Shown here piece by piece: positions 9,456 to 18,197 of a DNA stretch of 64,000 nucleotides. The notes below the pieces were generated by a model. The model saw only the letters and a program-made list of their open reading frames with translations. It searched no databases and was not told the DNA's origin. Position 1 is the first letter of the stretch, and each line of letters opens with the position of its first letter. Origin of the DNA: Pseudobutyrivibrio sp. OR37 (GTDB lineage: Bacteria > Bacillota > Clostridia > Lachnospirales > Lachnospiraceae); NCBI RefSeq assembly GCF_900113655.1, contig NZ_FOQF01000006.1, positions 62,001 to 126,000 of the forward strand, given 5' to 3'. Made by a program: the position numbers and the translations under genes.

Positions 9456-9494
9456 CGGAAGCTATTTGAGAAATCAGGTAGCTTCCGTTTTTTT
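9456..9494 (+). terminator. Terminator stem of the TPP riboswitch expression platform
   Basis: A 9-bp stem (cggaagcta / tagcttccg) closes a 14-nt loop and is followed by seven T residues. It lies between the aptamer and thiE, the place expected for ligand-controlled termination. Confidence 0.85.
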
Positions 9495-9515
9495 ATTGGA
9501 AAATTAGGAGGAATA

Positions 9516-10145
9516 ATGGATTTTAATAGCGAGCTTTATTTTATTACGGACAGTACACCTTATGAATTAGATGAGTTTCTATTCCGTGTAGAAGAGGCGC
9601 TAAGGGGTGGCGTTACCTTGATGCAGCTTAGGGAAAAGAATAGGACTACGAGGGAGTATATTGAGCTGGCCACAAAGGTGCATGAAATCAGCAGGAAATA
9701 TAATGTGCCTCTGATTATTGATGACAGAGTGGATGTAATGCTGGCTGTTGATGCAGAAGGTGTGCATCTTGGGGCAGAGGACATGGAATGGTCCACAGCA
9801 AGAAAAATAATTGGTGACAATAAGATACTGGGGGCTACCGCCAAAAAGGTAGAGGTGGCAAAGGCAGCCTATGAAGCAGGAGCTGATTATTTGGGAGTTG
9901 GAGCAATCTATCCAACCACTACAAAGGTAAAGACAATTATTACATCAGTGGAAACCTTGAAGGATATCGTAAATGCGGTACCAATTCCTGTTAATGCTAT
10001 TGGTGGATTGAATCCTTCTAACATGGATGTGCTAAAGGGAGTAAACATTGCAGGCGTATGTGCAGTGTCAGCTATTATGAAGGTTGATTCGCCAAAGCTT
10101 GCGGCAGAAAATATGCTTAAGAAGTTTAGGGAGATTAAAGGATGA
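9516..10145 (+). CDS. thiE: Thiamine-phosphate synthase ThiE
   Basis: 209 residues. It joins hydroxymethylpyrimidine diphosphate and thiazole phosphate to make thiamine phosphate in the cytoplasm. Visible motifs include LYFITDS, the diphosphate-site MQLREKN, LIIDDRVD, HLGAEDM, GATAK and the C-terminal NAIGGLNPSN. I chose ATG 9516 behind AGGAGG; the longer open frame would read through the riboswitch. The stop overlaps the thiD start (ATGA), so the two are translationally coupled. The length is normal. A TenI-like thiazole tautomerase is the main alternative, but the MQLREK pyrophosphate site favours ThiE. Confidence 0.92.
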   Translation: MDFNSELYFITDSTPYELDEFLFRVEEALRGGVTLMQLREKNRTTREYIELATKVHEISRKYNVPLIIDDRVDVMLAVDAEGVHLGAEDMEWSTARKIIGDNKILGATAKKVEVAKAAYEAGADYLGVGAIYPTTTKVKTIITSVETLKDIVNAVPIPVNAIGGLNPSNMDVLKGVNIAGVCAVSAIMKVDSPKLAAENMLKKFREIKG

Positions 10146-10954
10146 AGGTAGTTTTATCAATTGCTGGAAGCGACAGCAGTGGGGGCGCAGGAATTCAGGC
10201 AGATTTAAAAACCATGACCTGCCACGGAGTCTACGGAATGACAGCCATTACTGCACTTACAGCACAAAACACACTTGGGGTAACCCAGATAGTTGAATCG
10301 TCGGTGGATTTTCTAGAAGCTCAAATAGATGCCTGCCTTAAGGATATTCCTGCAGATGCTGTAAAAATCGGCATGCTTCCATCGGCTATGCAGGTAAGAA
10401 TGGTGGCAAGAAAGCTGAAGGAATATGAAGTGGAAAATATTGTTGTGGATCCTGTGATGGTGGCAACCAGCGGTAGCAAGCTGATGGAAAATTCTACACC
10501 AGCTGTTATGGCCAAGCTTCTGTTTCCAATGGCTAGGGTGATTACTCCAAATATTCCAGAGGCGGAAGCGCTTACAGGAGATAAGATAACCAGTAAGGAG
10601 ACTATGGAAAAGGCTGCTAAAAAGCTGGGCTTGCAATATGGCTGCGGGGTGCTTGTAAAGGGCGGCCATAGCGTGGAGGATGCCTGTGACGTGCTTTTTG
10701 AAAAGGGCAGTATCACCTGGTTTGATGGCAAAAAAATTGCCAGTGAAAATACCCATGGAACAGGCTGCACTCTTTCAAGTGCCATTGCATCAAATCTTGC
10801 TTTAGGCTATGACCTGCAAACCTCAATCAATAGAGCTAAGGCTTATATTTCAGCAGCAATTTCAGCAGATTTAAACTTAGGTCATGGAAGTGGTCCGCTA
10901 AATCATAACGTATGGAATCATTACGGAAGGGAGGATGGCAATGCTGCAGGTTAA
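10142..10954 (+). CDS. thiD: Hydroxymethylpyrimidine (phosphate) kinase ThiD
   Basis: 270 residues of ribokinase-like fold. It phosphorylates hydroxymethylpyrimidine and its monophosphate, giving the diphosphate used by ThiE. Motifs: SIAGSDSSGGAGIQAD at the N-terminus, VVDPVMVATSG, and the anion-hole signature HGTGCTLSSAIAS with the catalytic aspartate region near residue 210. It overlaps thiE by 4 bp and reaches past the start of thiS by about 14 bp, consistent with tight operon structure. Confidence 0.95.
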   Translation: MKVVLSIAGSDSSGGAGIQADLKTMTCHGVYGMTAITALTAQNTLGVTQIVESSVDFLEAQIDACLKDIPADAVKIGMLPSAMQVRMVARKLKEYEVENIVVDPVMVATSGSKLMENSTPAVMAKLLFPMARVITPNIPEAEALTGDKITSKETMEKAAKKLGLQYGCGVLVKGGHSVEDACDVLFEKGSITWFDGKKIASENTHGTGCTLSSAIASNLALGYDLQTSINRAKAYISAAISADLNLGHGSGPLNHNVWNHYGREDGNAAG

Positions 10955-11135
10955 CGGAAAAGAGTATGCGGGAGTAGGAAAAACAGTTGGAAATGTGGTC
11001 ATCGAAATGAATTTCGATATAAGGACTATTGCCGTGGAGCTGAATGAAGAAATCGTATCAAAAGCTGATTATGACAGCACTACTTTAAAAGAGGGTGATG
11101 TTTTAGAGATAGTAAGCTTTGTGGGAGGCGGCTGA
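10941..11135 (+). CDS. thiS: Sulfur carrier protein ThiS
   Basis: 64 residues of beta-grasp fold ending in Gly-Gly-Gly; the C-terminal glycine is adenylated and thiocarboxylated to deliver sulfur for the thiazole ring. I prefer ATG 10941 over the ATG at 10935 because the GGGAGG ribosome site ends right before 10935 but is properly spaced from 10941. Sequence features such as VNGKEY, LNEEIVSK and LKEGDVLEIVSFVGGG are typical. It overlaps the end of thiD and lies directly before thiF. Confidence 0.93.
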   Translation: MLQVNGKEYAGVGKTVGNVVIEMNFDIRTIAVELNEEIVSKADYDSTTLKEGDVLEIVSFVGGG

Positions 11136-11136
11136 T

Positions 11137-11772
11137 ATGTTACCAACCAAAGAGGAATTTTACGAGGCTTTAGTAGAAAGGCATGGCAGGAAAAATCAGG
11201 AGAAATTTTCTAAGGCTACAGTGGCTATCTGCGGACTTGGAGGACTTGGTTCAAATATAGCCATCTGCCTTGCCAGAGCGGGAGTGGGCAAGCTGATTTT
11301 GATAGATTACGACAAGGTGGATGTAACAAATCTTCATCGTCAGCAGTACAAGGCCAATCAAGTGGGTATGCTTAAAACCTATGCAATGATGGAAAATCTT
11401 ATGGAGATAAATCCATATCTTCAGGCAGAAGCCTATTCGATTATTTTGAATGAGAATAATCTGCAGGACATTCTGAAGGAGGCGGACATAGTATGCGAAG
11501 CCTTTGATGATGCCAGATATAAAGCAATGCTTGTTAATGAGGTTTTAGAAAAATTTGGTGAAAAATATATATTGTCCAGCTCGGGAATGGCTGGATTTGG
11601 TAGTGCAAATCTTATAACTACAAAAAAGCTTTCCGGCAGATTTTATCTGTGCGGTGACGGGGTGAGTGACGTAGAGGATGGAATCGGGCTGGTGGCAAGC
11701 CGCGTAATGGTTTGCGCCGCCCAAGAGGCCCATATGGTGCTAAGAATTTTAATGGGAGAATGTGAGCCTTAA
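11137..11772 (+). CDS. thiF: ThiS adenylyltransferase ThiF
   Basis: 211 residues. It activates the ThiS C-terminus with ATP. The Rossmann motif GLGGLGSN (about residue 37) and the substrate loop NLHRQQY identify the E1-like ThiF/MoeB/HesA superfamily. It is shorter than E. coli ThiF and lacks the usual CxxC zinc pairs, matching the short clostridial ThiF family. The start is ATG 11137, one base after the thiS stop codon and behind GGAGGCGG; the frame is open further upstream from a TTG but without spacing for a ribosome site. Confidence 0.9.
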   Translation: MLPTKEEFYEALVERHGRKNQEKFSKATVAICGLGGLGSNIAICLARAGVGKLILIDYDKVDVTNLHRQQYKANQVGMLKTYAMMENLMEINPYLQAEAYSIILNENNLQDILKEADIVCEAFDDARYKAMLVNEVLEKFGEKYILSSSGMAGFGSANLITTKKLSGRFYLCGDGVSDVEDGIGLVASRVMVCAAQEAHMVLRILMGECEP

Positions 11773-11793
11773 AAGTGTGAAAGGATGAAAAAA

Positions 11794-12561
11794 ATGGAAA
11801 ACGACAAACTGGTAATTGGTGGCAAAGAATTTAACTCAAGATTTATTTTGGGCTCAGGAAAATATTCGATGAAGCTGATTGAGGCAGCAGTGAAGGATGC
11901 AGGGGCAGAGATAATAACACTTGCAGTGCGACGTACTAATACAAAGGATGAGGAAAACATTTTGGATTATATTCCAAAGAACGTAACCCTCCTTCCAAAT
12001 ACAAGCGGCGCAAGAGATGCTAAAGAGGCAGTAAGAATAGCCAGACTGGCAAGAGAATTGGGCTGCGGTGATTTTGTAAAAATCGAAATTATGCGAGATA
12101 GCAAATATCTTTTACCAGACAATTATGAGACCATCAAGGCCACAGAAATTTTGGCAAAGGAAGGTTTTGTGGTATTGCCTTACATGTATCCAGATTTGAA
12201 TGTGGCAAGAGAGCTTGTAAATGTAGGGGCTGCAGCGGTAATGCCACTTGCTTCGCCAATCGGCTCTAACAAAGGACTTGCAACAAAGGAATTTATTCAG
12301 ATTTTGATAGACGAGATTGATTTGCCAATCATTGTAGATGCAGGAATTGGCGCTCCATCTCAGGCCTGCGAGGCCATGGAAATGGGAGCGGCAGCCATCA
12401 TGGCAAATACTGCACTTGCTACAGCAGGAAATCTTCCACTGATGGCATCAGCCTTTAAATCAGCTATCGAAGCAGGAAGAAATGCTTATCTCGCAGGGCT
12501 TGGCAGAGTTCTTACACGTGGAGCATCAGCATCTGATCCTTTAACAGGATTTTTGCACTAG
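11794..12561 (+). CDS. thiG: Thiazole synthase ThiG
   Basis: 255 residues, a TIM-barrel enzyme that condenses deoxyxylulose phosphate, dehydroglycine and ThiS-thiocarboxylate into the thiazole. Typical segments: [51 protein letters not shown] and [14 protein letters not shown] 11794 has AAAGG at a 9-nt spacing. The ATG at 11785 touches that site directly and is less likely, though it would add three residues. Acts with ThiH, encoded next. Confidence 0.94.
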   Translation: MENDKLVIGGKEFNSRFILGSGKYSMKLIEAAVKDAGAEIITLAVRRTNTKDEENILDYIPKNVTLLPNTSGARDAKEAVRIARLARELGCGDFVKIEIMRDSKYLLPDNYETIKATEILAKEGFVVLPYMYPDLNVARELVNVGAAAVMPLASPIGSNKGLATKEFIQILIDEIDLPIIVDAGIGAPSQACEAMEMGAAAIMANTALATAGNLPLMASAFKSAIEAGRNAYLAGLGRVLTRGASASDPLTGFLH

Positions 12562-12570
12562 GAGGCAGTC

Positions 12571-13827
12571 ATGGAGAATAATTTTTTAATAGATTCAGAT
12601 GAGCTGACAGAAACAGCCCTAAAAAGAAAGCATCAGCTGGAGTCGGACCCAAGCTGCAGAATCGACCACATGAAATATTTGCCAGGGATGGATGTAATCG
12701 AATCTGATGTATGCAAAAACGTGATGGCAGAAATGGAAGCCTACGATTACACCAAATACACAGCAGCAGATGTAAGACGAGCATTAGCCAAGGATAAATG
12801 CACAATAGAAGACTTCAAGGCTCTTCTTTCACCAGCGGCAGAGCCATTTTTGGAGCAGATGGCAGCAAAGGCAAAGCTTGAGACCAGCAAGCACTTCGGA
12901 AATACGGTATATCTTTTCACGCCACTTTACATAGCAAATTATTGTGAAAACTACTGCGTATACTGTGGCTTCAACTGCTACAACAAAATCAATCGTTTGA
13001 AGCTTTCAATGGAGCAGATTGAGCACGAAATGAAGGTAATTGCCGACAGTGGCATGGAAGAAATTCTTATCCTGACAGGTGAAAGCCCAGCCAAATCAGA
13101 TGTGAAATATATCGGCGAGGCATGTAAGATTGCACGAAAATATTTTAGGATGGTGGGCATCGAAATCTATCCTGTAAATGTAGAGGATTACAAATATTTG
13201 CATGAATGTGGTGTTGATTATGTAACTGTTTTTCAGGAAACCTACGACACCAAAAAGTATGAGACACTACATCTGGCAGGAAATAAGCGTGTATGGCCAT
13301 ACAGATTTGATGCTCAGGAGAGAGCATTGATGGGAGGCATGCGAGGGGTTGCCTTTTCAGCCCTTTTAGGCCTTTCAGATTTTAGAAAGGACGCCCTTGC
13401 ATCAGCACTACACGTTTACTTTTTACAGCGTAAATATCCTTATGCAGAAATGTCTTTGTCTTGCCCAAGATTAAGGCCAATTATCAACAACGAAACTATA
13501 AATCCGTTGGATGTTGGGGAAAGACAGCTTTGCCAGATACTTTGCGCATATCGAATCTTTTTGCCATTTGTAGGAATCACCGTTTCATCCAGAGAGACAG
13601 CAGAATTCAGAAATGGAATCGTCAAGATTGCAGCCACAAAGGTTTCTGCAGGGGTTTCCACAGGAATCGGCGACCACGAGGAAAAATATACTGGCAAGGA
13701 ATCCGATGACAAATCAGGAGATGAGCAGTTTGAAATATCTGACGGCAGAAGCCTGATAAAAATGTATTCAGACATTGCAGATGAAGGCCTACAGCCAGTT
13801 TTCAACGATTATATATACGTTTCATAA
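12571..13827 (+). CDS. thiH: 2-iminoacetate synthase ThiH (radical SAM)
   Basis: 418 residues. This anaerobic enzyme splits tyrosine to give dehydroglycine for ThiG. The radical SAM cluster motif CENYCVYC supplies Cys125, Cys129 and Cys132. LTGESPA and [10 protein letters not shown] are typical of ThiH. It is longer than the E. coli protein (about 377) because of an N-terminal extension of some 40 residues, as in clostridial versions. HydG, a longer paralogue, is an alternative, but the location between thiG and thiC and the length favour ThiH. AGGAGG lies 7 nt before the start. Confidence 0.92.
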   Translation: MENNFLIDSDELTETALKRKHQLESDPSCRIDHMKYLPGMDVIESDVCKNVMAEMEAYDYTKYTAADVRRALAKDKCTIEDFKALLSPAAEPFLEQMAAKAKLETSKHFGNTVYLFTPLYIANYCENYCVYCGFNCYNKINRLKLSMEQIEHEMKVIADSGMEEILILTGESPAKSDVKYIGEACKIARKYFRMVGIEIYPVNVEDYKYLHECGVDYVTVFQETYDTKKYETLHLAGNKRVWPYRFDAQERALMGGMRGVAFSALLGLSDFRKDALASALHVYFLQRKYPYAEMSLSCPRLRPIINNETINPLDVGERQLCQILCAYRIFLPFVGITVSSRETAEFRNGIVKIAATKVSAGVSTGIGDHEEKYTGKESDDKSGDEQFEISDGRSLIKMYSDIADEGLQPVFNDYIYVS

Positions 13828-13844
13828 GAGAAGGAGAAAGATTA

Positions 13845-15152
13845 ATGAGAAATTATAAAACACAAATGGACGCTGCCCGTCAGGGGATTATTACACCTGA
13901 AATGAAGCAGGTTGCTCTAAAGGAATACCGCACACCAGAGGAAATTCGTGATTTGGTGGCAAAGGGCCAGGTGGCAATTCCTGCAAATATCAATCACAAG
14001 TGCATAAATCCAGAGGGCGTTGGCAGTATGCTTCGCACAAAAATCAACGTAAACCTTGGCGTATCACGTGACTGCAAGGATTACAATATTGAAATGGAAA
14101 AGGTTATGGCAGCTGTGGATATGGGGGCAGAGGCGATTATGGATTTGTCCAGCCACGGCAACACACAGCCTTTCAGAAAAAAGCTTGTAGAGGAATGTCC
14201 TGCCATGCTTGGAACCGTGCCAATCTATGACAGCGTAATACATTATCAGCGCGATTTGGCCACACTTACCGCCAAGGATTTCATTGATGTGGTTCGACTT
14301 CACGCTCAGGATGGAGTTGATTTTGTCACCCTTCACTGCGGAATCACACGCAAAACCATCGACCAAATCAAGAAGCACAAAAGAAAAATGAACATCGTAT
14401 CACGTGGCGGTTCACTTGTATTTGCATGGATGTGCATGACAGGTGAGGAGAATCCTTTCTACGAATATTATGATGAAATACTAGACATCTGTCGTGAGTA
14501 TGATGTGACAATTTCTCTTGGTGACGCATGCCGTCCAGGTTGTCTTGCAGATGCATCTGATGTATGCCAGATAGAGGAATTGGTTAGACTTGGTGAGCTT
14601 ACAAAGCGTGCCTGGGAAAAGGATGTCCAGGTAATGGTTGAAGGCCCAGGGCATATGCCAATGGACGAAATTGCTGCAAACATGAAGATTCAGCAGAAGA
14701 TTTGTATGGGAGCACCTTTTTATGTACTTGGACCAATCGTAACAGATATTGCACCAGGCTACGACCATATCACATCAGCTATCGGTGGTGCCATCGCAGC
14801 TCAAAACGGCGCAGCCTTCCTTTGCTACGTAACACCAGCCGAGCATTTGGCACTTCCTAATGTAGAAGATGTAAAGCAGGGAATCATTGCCTCAAAAATA
14901 GCAGCTCATGCTGCAGATATTGCAAAGCATATTCCTCACGCAATGGATCAGGATAATGCTATGGCAGAGGCCAGACAATGCTTCGATTGGGATAAGCAGT
15001 GGGAATGCTCGCTGGATTCTGAAACTGCTCAAGCCATCCGCGCCGACCGTTCACCAGAATTTGATGATACCTGCTCTATGTGCGGCAAATTCTGTGCAGT
15101 CCGCAGCATGAACAAAGCATTAGCAGGCGAGTATATTGATATATTAGGATAA
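13845..15152 (+). CDS. thiC: Phosphomethylpyrimidine synthase ThiC
   Basis: 435 residues, the short clostridial form without the N-terminal domain of E. coli ThiC. It rearranges aminoimidazole ribotide to the pyrimidine of thiamine using a radical SAM cluster. The C-terminal cluster motif CSMCGKFC has Cys410, Cys413 and Cys418 in the ThiC-specific CxxCxxxxC spacing. EGPGHMP and [10 protein letters not shown] are active-site segments. It is the last gene of the riboswitch-controlled operon; the next hairpin that could end the transcript lies about 470 bp downstream, beyond the arm array. Confidence 0.95.
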   Translation: MRNYKTQMDAARQGIITPEMKQVALKEYRTPEEIRDLVAKGQVAIPANINHKCINPEGVGSMLRTKINVNLGVSRDCKDYNIEMEKVMAAVDMGAEAIMDLSSHGNTQPFRKKLVEECPAMLGTVPIYDSVIHYQRDLATLTAKDFIDVVRLHAQDGVDFVTLHCGITRKTIDQIKKHKRKMNIVSRGGSLVFAWMCMTGEENPFYEYYDEILDICREYDVTISLGDACRPGCLADASDVCQIEELVRLGELTKRAWEKDVQVMVEGPGHMPMDEIAANMKIQQKICMGAPFYVLGPIVTDIAPGYDHITSAIGGAIAAQNGAAFLCYVTPAEHLALPNVEDVKQGIIASKIAAHAADIAKHIPHAMDQDNAMAEARQCFDWDKQWECSLDSETAQAIRADRSPEFDDTCSMCGKFCAVRSMNKALAGEYIDILG

Positions 15153-15228
15153 TTTCTATGCTGAATTTAAGCTAGAGCCTGATTATTTTTTGAATTGGAT
15201 GCAATAACACTGATAAATAGAGTTTTTT

Positions 15229-15612
15229 GTTAAGTGAAAATTGGAATAGTTGATATCCCACTTAAAAAATGGAAAGTGTGTTAAGTGAATATAAGAAAAA
15301 TAAAAATTCACTTCAAAAAGCTTAAAAATATTTATGTATAATTAAGTTTATTTCTGAAAACTATATTTTCACTTAATAAGGTGATTGAGCTTTATAAGTT
15401 TAAATCTATTATGAAGGAAATAAACTTAAGAAATTCAAAAGTTACAACTAAAAAGTTAAGTTTATAATATTTATTTTTTAATACACTTAACAGGATTTTG
15501 CATTTATAAGTGAAATTTTTATTTTGTTTAATACACTTAACTTTTAAGCGATTGTGAGATAAGTGAATTATGAATTCATCTGTTTTTCACTTAACTGCAA
15601 TAGATATAAGTG
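15229..15612. repeat. Array of seven inverted-arm units (TTAAGTG / CACTTAA)
   Basis: A gene-free AT-rich stretch carries seven units. Each has a left arm (TTAAGTG or close variant) and a right arm (CACTTAA or variant) 28-29 bp apart. Left arms start at 15230, 15281, 15342, 15394, 15456, 15506 and 15559; right arms at 15259, 15309, 15370, 15423, 15484, 15534 and 15588. Variant arms keep pairing: TAAGTTTA with TAAACTTA in unit 4, ATTAAGT with ACTTAAT in unit 3, GTTAAGT with ACTTAAC in unit 5. The centres of about 21 nt are unrelated. Unit starts are 51, 61, 52, 62, 50 and 53 bp apart. A single unpaired arm follows at 15606. A weak promoter-like pair (TTGAAT 15190, ATAAAT 15213) lies in front. 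Confidence 0.8.
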
Positions 15613-15622
15613 ACAAATGATA

Positions 15623-15666
15623 AAAGGAACATTATCTTAGATGTTTAAATAAGATAATGTTCCTTT
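15623..15666. terminator. Long perfect hairpin, possible bidirectional terminator
   Basis: A perfect 17-bp stem (15623-15639 with 15650-15666) encloses a 10-nt loop. It lies between the arm array and the convergent kinase gene. The A/T-rich stem ends (aaagg / ccttt) could serve termination in both directions, but the T-run outside the stem is weak. Confidence 0.65.
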
Positions 15667-15709
15667 ATATTGTCATTAAATATAAACCTCTTTATTAATT
15701 AACAGTTTA

Positions 15710-16279
15710 TTATTTAGCTAGGGCTTCTAAGAGTGCTACACAGTCATCCTCACTAAGGTTAGTAGAATTGATTACAATGTCGAAGTAGTCAGGTGAGCCC
15801 CATTTTCCGCCGGAGTGTGTGGTGAAGAATTTCTCACGTTTCTTGTCGAATTTCTTCATTACCTCTTCGGCTTTATCTTTTTCATTCTTTTCTACAGTGA
15901 TAGAACGATCCAGTCTGTAATCATCATCAGCTGTAATGAAAACCTTTAAGCATTTTTTATCTTTAAGAATTTCGCTGGCACATCTTCCCACAAATACACA
16001 ACCAGGCTGTTCAGCAGCCTCACGGATAATCTCAACCTCTGTATTATAAATCTGCTCCTCCATTGAAAGGTGCTCGTTGCCAGGAGCCTTGAAGATTGGT
16101 TTAATAGGAGTCTGCTCATCCATGCCTGATACCTGATCATAGGAAAGCCCCATGCGCTTACAGGTTTCAACTACCACACCACGGTCATATAAGCGGTAAC
16201 CAAGACGTTTAGCCAGCTTATCAGCAATATTATGGCCGCCACTTCCATATTTACGTTCAATAGTAATATATTCGTACAT
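15710..16279 (-). CDS. Cytidylate kinase-like family protein
   Basis: 189 residues. The protein begins YEYITIERKYGSGG, a P-loop variant found in the cytidylate-kinase-like family (PF13189), and contains RLGYRLYDRG, FVGRCASEIL and VFITADDDYRLDRSI. These enzymes are related to CMP kinase but their substrate is generally undefined. I chose the ATG at 16279 behind GAGGAGG; the frame is open further upstream. The gene faces the thi operon convergently and stands alone. Confidence 0.83.
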   Translation of the reverse strand: MYEYITIERKYGSGGHNIADKLAKRLGYRLYDRGVVVETCKRMGLSYDQVSGMDEQTPIKPIFKAPGNEHLSMEEQIYNTEVEIIREAAEQPGCVFVGRCASEILKDKKCLKVFITADDDYRLDRSITVEKNEKDKAEEVMKKFDKKREKFFTTHSGGKWGSPDYFDIVINSTNLSEDDCVALLEALAK

Positions 16280-16414
16280 AAAAGAGCCTCCTCTCAATAG
16301 GGTTTCGTTATAAAGTTTACATTACACCACAATATAAGATTATTATAGTAGATTTAAGAATAATCATGCGGCAATTCACTATTTTTTCATTTTTTATTCA
16401 TAAGTCCTTTGGGT

Positions 16415-16443
16415 TTGACAAATCGAACCAAAGCAATTATTAT
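16415..16443 (+). promoter_or_regulatory. Promoter of the metal-uptake locus
   Basis: A perfect TTGACA (16415-16420) is separated by 17 bp from TATTAT (16438-16443). It lies 34 bp before the small membrane protein gene. No clear Zur-type palindrome was seen around it. Confidence 0.7.
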
Positions 16444-16477
16444 GACAGGGTATTTAAGATTTATTTAAGGAGAGAGT

Positions 16478-16786
16478 ATGTTAAAGCTAAGGAATAACAA
16501 TAGAATCCTTGCGCTAGTAGCTATTGCAGCTACTGTTCTTGTTATGCTCTTTTCTACTGTCTTCATTGCAGAGCATGCCGTACATCATTGTGATGATGAA
16601 GCACACTGCCCAATATGTCTTGTTTTGGAGCAGTGCGAAAGCAATATCAAAAGCATTGGTGCTGGTCTTGTAGTTGCAGCAGTAGTTTATGTAATTGCAT
16701 TTGCAATGAAGGATATTGAAGGCTTTATTCAAAGCCAGCCTGTTCAGGCTAGTTTAGTATCCCAAAAGGTAAGAATTGATTCTTAA
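16478..16786 (+). CDS. Small Cys/His-rich membrane protein of the metal-uptake locus
   Basis: 102 residues with two hydrophobic segments (about 10-32 and 60-78). Between them is a short loop dense in metal-ligand residues: His33, His36, His37, Cys38, His43, Cys44, Cys47 and Cys53 (pattern HHCDDEAHCPIC). The predicted topology would place this loop on the outer face. It precedes the binding-protein gene of a metal ABC transporter and probably shares its promoter. Similar small membrane proteins occur beside zinc transporters in Lachnospiraceae, from memory of such loci. I propose metal capture or sensing; no named family function is known to me. Confidence 0.75.
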   Translation: MLKLRNNNRILALVAIAATVLVMLFSTVFIAEHAVHHCDDEAHCPICLVLEQCESNIKSIGAGLVVAAVVYVIAFAMKDIEGFIQSQPVQASLVSQKVRIDS

Positions 16787-16833
16787 AAAGGTCTATATTT
16801 TATAAATTTTATAAGGTTTTATTTTGGTATGAC

Positions 16834-16967
16834 TTCTTGTGGGCTACTTAAGGAAAAAGCCCACAAGAACTTGGCTTCGCCAAGCAATATTTTCTTTCAG
16901 AAAATATTGGTCTATGTCCGGTTCTTGTTTTTCTGATGAAAAACAAAAACCTATATTTTTTTATAGA
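16834..16967. other. Tandem hairpins in the leader of the metal-binding protein gene
   Basis: Five consecutive hairpins occupy this gap: a 12-bp stem at 16834-16845/16858-16869, cttggc/gccaag at 16870-16884, an 11-bp stem at 16885-16909 with a 3-nt loop, a 14-position stem with one mismatch at 16920-16951, and ctata/tatag at 16951-16967. Several stems have T-rich 3' sides but no classic terminator tail. They may stabilise or attenuate the mRNA between the two genes. Confidence 0.6.
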
Positions 16968-16987
16968 CACGAAAGGATTAATTAAAG

Positions 16988-17980
16988 ATGAAAATTAAAA
17001 ATTTAATAGGTTTAATGGCAGCTACTGTATTTATGATGGGAGCTTTTGCAGGTTGTGGCACAAATAGCGCTGATGTTGTAGCATCAGATGCTTCAAAGGA
17101 TGGCATATCTATTGTCACTACCATCTTCCCAGAGTACGATTGGGTAAAGGAAATAGCAGGGGATGCAGCAGGAGTAGAGGTTACTAATCTGCTTGATAAC
17201 GGTGCAGACCTTCACAACTATCAGCCTACAGCAGAGGACATTAAGACTATTGCTACATGTGATTTATTCATATATGTTGGTGGCGAGTCTGATGAGTGGG
17301 CAGAGGATGCTATAAAGACAGCTGTAAACCCAAATCAGAAGGTAATCAACCTTATGGAAGTGCTTAAGGATAGCATTAAGGAAGAGGAAGTTGTAGAGGG
17401 TATGCAGGCTGAAGAAGAGGAAGAAGAAGGCGAGGAAGAGGTTGAGTATGACGAGCACGTATGGCTTTCTCTTAAGAATGCAGCAGTATGTGTAGATGCT
17501 ATTGAAGCTGCAATGTCAGAAATTGACACAGCAAATGCCAGCACCTTCGCAGCAAATGCAGATGCCTACGTAAACGAAATCAAAAACCTTGATAATGAAT
17601 ATAGAGACATGGTAGACGGTGCAACAACAAAGACAGTATTATTTGGCGACCGCTTCCCATTCAGATATATGGTAGACGATTATGGCCTTGATTACTTTGC
17701 AGCATTCGTAGGCTGCTCGGCAGAAACAGAAGCAAGCTTCGAAACAATCAAATTCCTTGCAGAAAAAGTAGACGAGCTTGGCCTTAAGACAGTCCTTACT
17801 ATCGAAAACTCAGACAACAAAATCGCCGACACCATTATCGCAAATACGAATTCAAAAGACGCTAATATCCTAGCCATGGATTCCATGCAGTCTACAACAT
17901 CCGCAGACTACGAAAACGGCGTAACATATTTAAGCATCATGAAAAACAATCTAAACGTATTAACCGAAGCGTTAAACTAG
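16988..17980 (+). CDS. znuA: Metal ABC transporter substrate-binding lipoprotein (ZnuA-like)
   Basis: 330 residues. A lipoprotein signal ends in FAGC with Cys23 as the acylated residue. The protein belongs to the cluster A-I metal-binding family: VTTIFPEYDWVKEIAG, the ligand histidines His76 (DLHNYQP) and His157 (DEHVWLS). Two features are odd. The loop that is usually histidine-rich is instead a run of glutamates (about 132-156). The usual third histidine region reads GDRFPFRYM, with Asp221-Arg222 in its place. Zinc is the likeliest metal from the neighbours, but manganese is not excluded. Followed by a structured repeat and the ATPase gene. Confidence 0.88.
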   Translation: MKIKNLIGLMAATVFMMGAFAGCGTNSADVVASDASKDGISIVTTIFPEYDWVKEIAGDAAGVEVTNLLDNGADLHNYQPTAEDIKTIATCDLFIYVGGESDEWAEDAIKTAVNPNQKVINLMEVLKDSIKEEEVVEGMQAEEEEEEGEEEVEYDEHVWLSLKNAAVCVDAIEAAMSEIDTANASTFAANADAYVNEIKNLDNEYRDMVDGATTKTVLFGDRFPFRYMVDDYGLDYFAAFVGCSAETEASFETIKFLAEKVDELGLKTVLTIENSDNKIADTIIANTNSKDANILAMDSMQSTTSADYENGVTYLSIMKNNLNVLTEALN

Positions 17981-18022
17981 AAATACTATAGTAATTGAAA
18001 TCTAACAAATTTAGATGAGCCT

Positions 18023-18170
18023 GATACTGAGACTATACATAACCTTGGCAAGCGCGAGCAGGGGGGCGCCATGCCTGACCATGGGTGGGGGCCCACGCCG
18101 GCGGGCTCCCATGGTTAGGTATGGAGGGTGCCCTGCGGGAGCATGAAACACTTAAAATAGTCTCAGTATC
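18023..18170 (+). repeat. Structured dispersed element, copy 1
   Basis: A perfect 14-bp outer stem (18023-18036 with 18157-18170) brackets a GC-rich core. The core has the shared blocks ttggcaagcgcgag and cgggagcatgaa, an inner stem GCAGGG/CCCTGC (18058-18063/18131-18136) and a long central hairpin (ctgaccatggg with cccatggttag). Copies at 58504 and 62715 keep the blocks and the pairing but change the stem bases. It lies inside the metal operon between the binding-protein and ATPase genes. Confidence 0.8.
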
Positions 18171-18197
18171 TGGCGGACTAGAGTAATAGGAGACATT

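Noticed and set aside
9387-9515. N-terminal extension of ThiE
   Set aside because: The open frame there translates the TPP riboswitch and its terminator; the ribosome site AGGAGG points to ATG 9516.
10313-10785. Two long minus-strand frames opposite thiD
   Set aside because: They are shadows of the thiD coding sequence, with no start signal or family resemblance.
15229-15612. Replication origin with DnaA boxes or iterons
   Set aside because: The motif TTAAGTG is not a DnaA box (TTATCCACA), the copies alternate in orientation, and no dnaA, rep or par gene is nearby.
17980-18197. Group II intron or ribozyme at 18023
   Set aside because: No intron domain V signature, no reverse transcriptase and no recognisable self-cleaving ribozyme core was seen; the element is only about 148 bp.
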